Shown piece after piece: positions 62,609-64,000 of a DNA stretch of 64,000 nt. The DNA is taken from NCBI RefSeq assembly GCF_900626145.1, contig NZ_LR130817.1, positions 1,480,382 through 1,544,381 of the forward strand, written 5' to 3'. The translations under genes were made by a program, and so were the position numbers. The notes under the pieces are model-generated. The model was not told the DNA's origin. It was given only the letters and a program-made list of their open reading frames with translations, and ran no database searches. The DNA comes from Intestinimonas timonensis (GTDB lineage Bacteria; Bacillota; Clostridia; Oscillospirales; Oscillospiraceae). How positions within the stretch are numbered: the first letter of the stretch is position 1; each line of letters opens with the position of its first letter.

Positions 62609-63028
62609 TCAAGCCTTCGTAACTGGCACGCTGCGCTTGATCTGCACCAGCAGAAGCACCAGGCTGACACCCAGCAGAATATGACCAATCCCGGCCATGC
62701 CAGAAATGGCCGCACTCATACCCGAGGAAAGTGCTGTTCCCAGCATCTGGGTCACACCCCGTACCACGAACATCACCGCCGTAAGGTTCAGGCCTATCTG
62801 ATAGGCAACCAGTATCCGGCCGGTTTTGGCTCCGGTGAAGGCAAAGTTTTTTTCCAGCAACAGCAGCAGCAAGAAAAATACCATACCCAGCAGGAAGTAG
62901 TGGGTATGCACCACCCCCAGGGTGGTTCTGCCGGTAAAGCCATTGAACTTGGTGAACTCCCGATAAAATACGCCGCCAACCATGGCAAGAATGGCGTACA
63001 CCAAAGCCATATTCATATAGCGCTTCAT
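62609..63028 (-). CDS. DUF2871 membrane protein
   Basis: A 139-residue membrane protein with four predicted helices. The family DUF2871 is recognised from MKRYMNMALVYAILAMVGGVFYREFTKFNG (given here to MKRYMNMALVYAILAMVGG), the histidine pair GVVHTHYFLLGMVFFLLLL and AGIGHILLGVSLVLLL. The HTH and GH histidines within helices resemble haem-ligand positions of small cytochrome-like membrane proteins, but function is unknown. It follows the next membrane protein by 12 bp. Confidence 0.8.
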   Translation of the reverse strand: MKRYMNMALVYAILAMVGGVFYREFTKFNGFTGRTTLGVVHTHYFLLGMVFFLLLLLLEKNFAFTGAKTGRILVAYQIGLNLTAVMFVVRGVTQMLGTALSSGMSAAISGMAGIGHILLGVSLVLLLVQIKRSVPVTKA

Positions 63029-63040
63029 GTTTGCTCTTCT

Positions 63041-63706
63041 TTATCTACATTCCTTTTTCATGGCAAAGTACCCAATGAGAACCGTCCATACATAGGCGCA
63101 GGTTTTGGGGATCATCAGCATCCCAATCATGGGGATGGTATCGGCCCACAGTACTACCGGGATGTAGAAGCCAAAGCTCAGCACAATGGTCAGCCACATC
63201 CAGCGGAACGCCCGATCTTGACGCTCTTTTGCGCTGCGATAGAACAACACGATCACCAGGAGACTCAGCAGGGCAAACGGAAGATTGCGGTAGATCCCCC
63301 AGGAGAGAGGTGCTTCTGTACTGAGCCACTGGTTCTGCGGCATCATGCAAAGAGCGATCCGTATACCGGCCAGACCATACATGGCGGCAGTCAGACCGCT
63401 TTGCCCCTTGATCTGATACCGCTGCCGCCACACATAGTAGAGAAGCACATAAAAAATGGTCATGGTAACCGACGTGATCCACTTGCCCAGCCCCAGGGGG
63501 ACGGTGTAGTTCTCCAGCCCGGTGGTACACAATGCCAGGGCCCTGGGAATCAGATGAAAGGAGTTGCCTGCGCCCAGCACCACGGCCATCCATCCAAACA
63601 GCCGGAACTGGCGCTCCCCCTTGCTGCCCCGAATCATCAGGACACCGATGGTAATGACGGAAATCAAATAGACTGCGTCGAACAAGGTCTCTACAATTGC
63701 TTGCAT
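63041..63706 (-). CDS. Seven-helix membrane protein, function unknown
   Basis: A 221-residue integral membrane protein with about seven hydrophobic segments (LISVITIGVLMI, VTMTIFYVLLYYVW, LPFALLSLLVIVLFY, MWLTIVLSFGFYIPVVL). Charged loops include an SKGERQFRLFGW turn. No family motif is recognised. It lies 12 bp upstream of the DUF2871 gene and 3 bp downstream of another membrane protein, so the three form an operon that continues beyond the window. Confidence 0.7.
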   Translation of the reverse strand: MQAIVETLFDAVYLISVITIGVLMIRGSKGERQFRLFGWMAVVLGAGNSFHLIPRALALCTTGLENYTVPLGLGKWITSVTMTIFYVLLYYVWRQRYQIKGQSGLTAAMYGLAGIRIALCMMPQNQWLSTEAPLSWGIYRNLPFALLSLLVIVLFYRSAKERQDRAFRWMWLTIVLSFGFYIPVVLWADTIPMIGMLMIPKTCAYVWTVLIGYFAMKKECR

Positions 63707-63709
63707 CCT

Positions 63710-64000
63710 TTACTCTCCTTTATGCTCCGTTTTATTTTGAACCCTGGCGTCGGCCAACACCGCTTTGCCAAAGTTACGGCCAAACAATAATCCAGCCAGC
63801 AAAAGGGATGCACCCAGGCCGGTATAAAAGACGGCGATAAACCGTTCCGGCGCCAATCCGCTCACGCGCAGACCAATCCCTCCGGACATCATGACCGCCA
63901 TGATAGCGAAGGCTTTCCCATCAAAAAATTTAAGGAAAAAATGCCGTTCTTCCACATAGGAATGGATCCTGGCCGTATGCTTTTTTACCAGCTTTCCAAA
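63710..64000 (-). CDS. Membrane protein, 5' end beyond the window
   Basis: The frame is open to the window edge (FGKLVKKHTARIHSYVEERH) and ends at 63710. The visible 96 residues hold two membrane helices (FAIMAVMMSGGIGLRVSG and AVFYTGLGASLLLAGLLFG) and a polar tail. An internal GTG at 63955 could start a shorter product, but the upstream residues are in frame and plausible. It belongs to the same operon as the two genes downstream. No family was recognised. Confidence 0.6.
   Translation of the reverse strand, partial: FGKLVKKHTARIHSYVEERHFFLKFFDGKAFAIMAVMMSGGIGLRVSGLAPERFIAVFYTGLGASLLLAGLLFGRNFGKAVLADARVQNKTEHKGE

Overview
The window reads as chromosome of a GC-rich, spore-forming member of the Clostridia, most likely an Oscillospiraceae gut anaerobe (Flavonifractor/Lawsonibacter/Intestinimonas-like). 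The grounds are a spoIIE gene, clostridial gene families (UPF0210 plus ACT pair, DUF1576, MtaB, an HPr-like protein), strong AGGAGG ribosome sites, sigma-A promoters, intrinsic terminators, and lactate, purine/xanthine-type and glycine/alanine uptake genes. The genus is an inference.

Layout. 0.1-2.7 kb: ECF sigma factor, its zinc-finger anti-sigma factor, and dusB. 3-6.8 kb: spoIIE and a DUF1576 membrane protein, convergent on a shared terminator. 6.8-15.6 kb: the translation/transcription operon on the minus strand, in the order rimP-nusA-(small acidic ORF)-ylxR-ylxQ-infB-rbfA-nrnA-truB-ribF. 15.8-19 kb: Crp/Fnr regulator plus an ABC importer of the NMT1/TauABC type. 19-26.5 kb: small Cys protein, DUF523-DHFR fusion with thyA, FUSC-like protein, mtaB, HPr-like, HD nucleotidase, ACT, UPF0210, nitroreductase. 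26.7-34.3 kb: frameshifted chemotaxis receptor, pgi, a P-loop protein, icd, a riboswitch-like leader with a homing-endonuclease-repeat protein, and a glycosyltransferase. 34.3-46.4 kb: first IS3-type element, trxB, a two-component system, a divergent lactate locus (lctP / larA plus an FAD oxidase), MATE plus MarR. 46.5-54.7 kb: second IS3-type element, a three-subunit molybdenum hydroxylase operon, YibE/F, a secreted metallophosphoesterase. 54.9-58.6 kb: a wreck of mobile DNA inserted in a former CoA-transferase/acyl-CoA ligase operon. 59-64 kb: sigma-54 activator, a glycine-riboswitch-controlled AGCS symporter, and three small membrane proteins.

Main unusual signals. (1) Three genes (infB, nusA, the UPF0210 gene) are each followed by a 128-155 bp hairpin-rich insert and then a second copy of the gene's own 3' end. 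The copies stop at the stop codon, and every base difference between them is synonymous. (2) Both IS3-type elements sit inside the loop of an intrinsic terminator hairpin. (3) An in-frame chimera of an IS1182 transposase and a VapE-type primase/helicase ends in a truncated CoA-transferase. (4) A cobalamin-riboswitch-like leader precedes a protein built only of homing-endonuclease-associated repeats. (5) Several clear operator sets are visible: ATTGGT-N3-ACCAAT dyads at the lactate locus, a Crp-type dyad, and a MarR palindrome. Three genes carry single-base frameshifts that are either real lesions or assembly errors.
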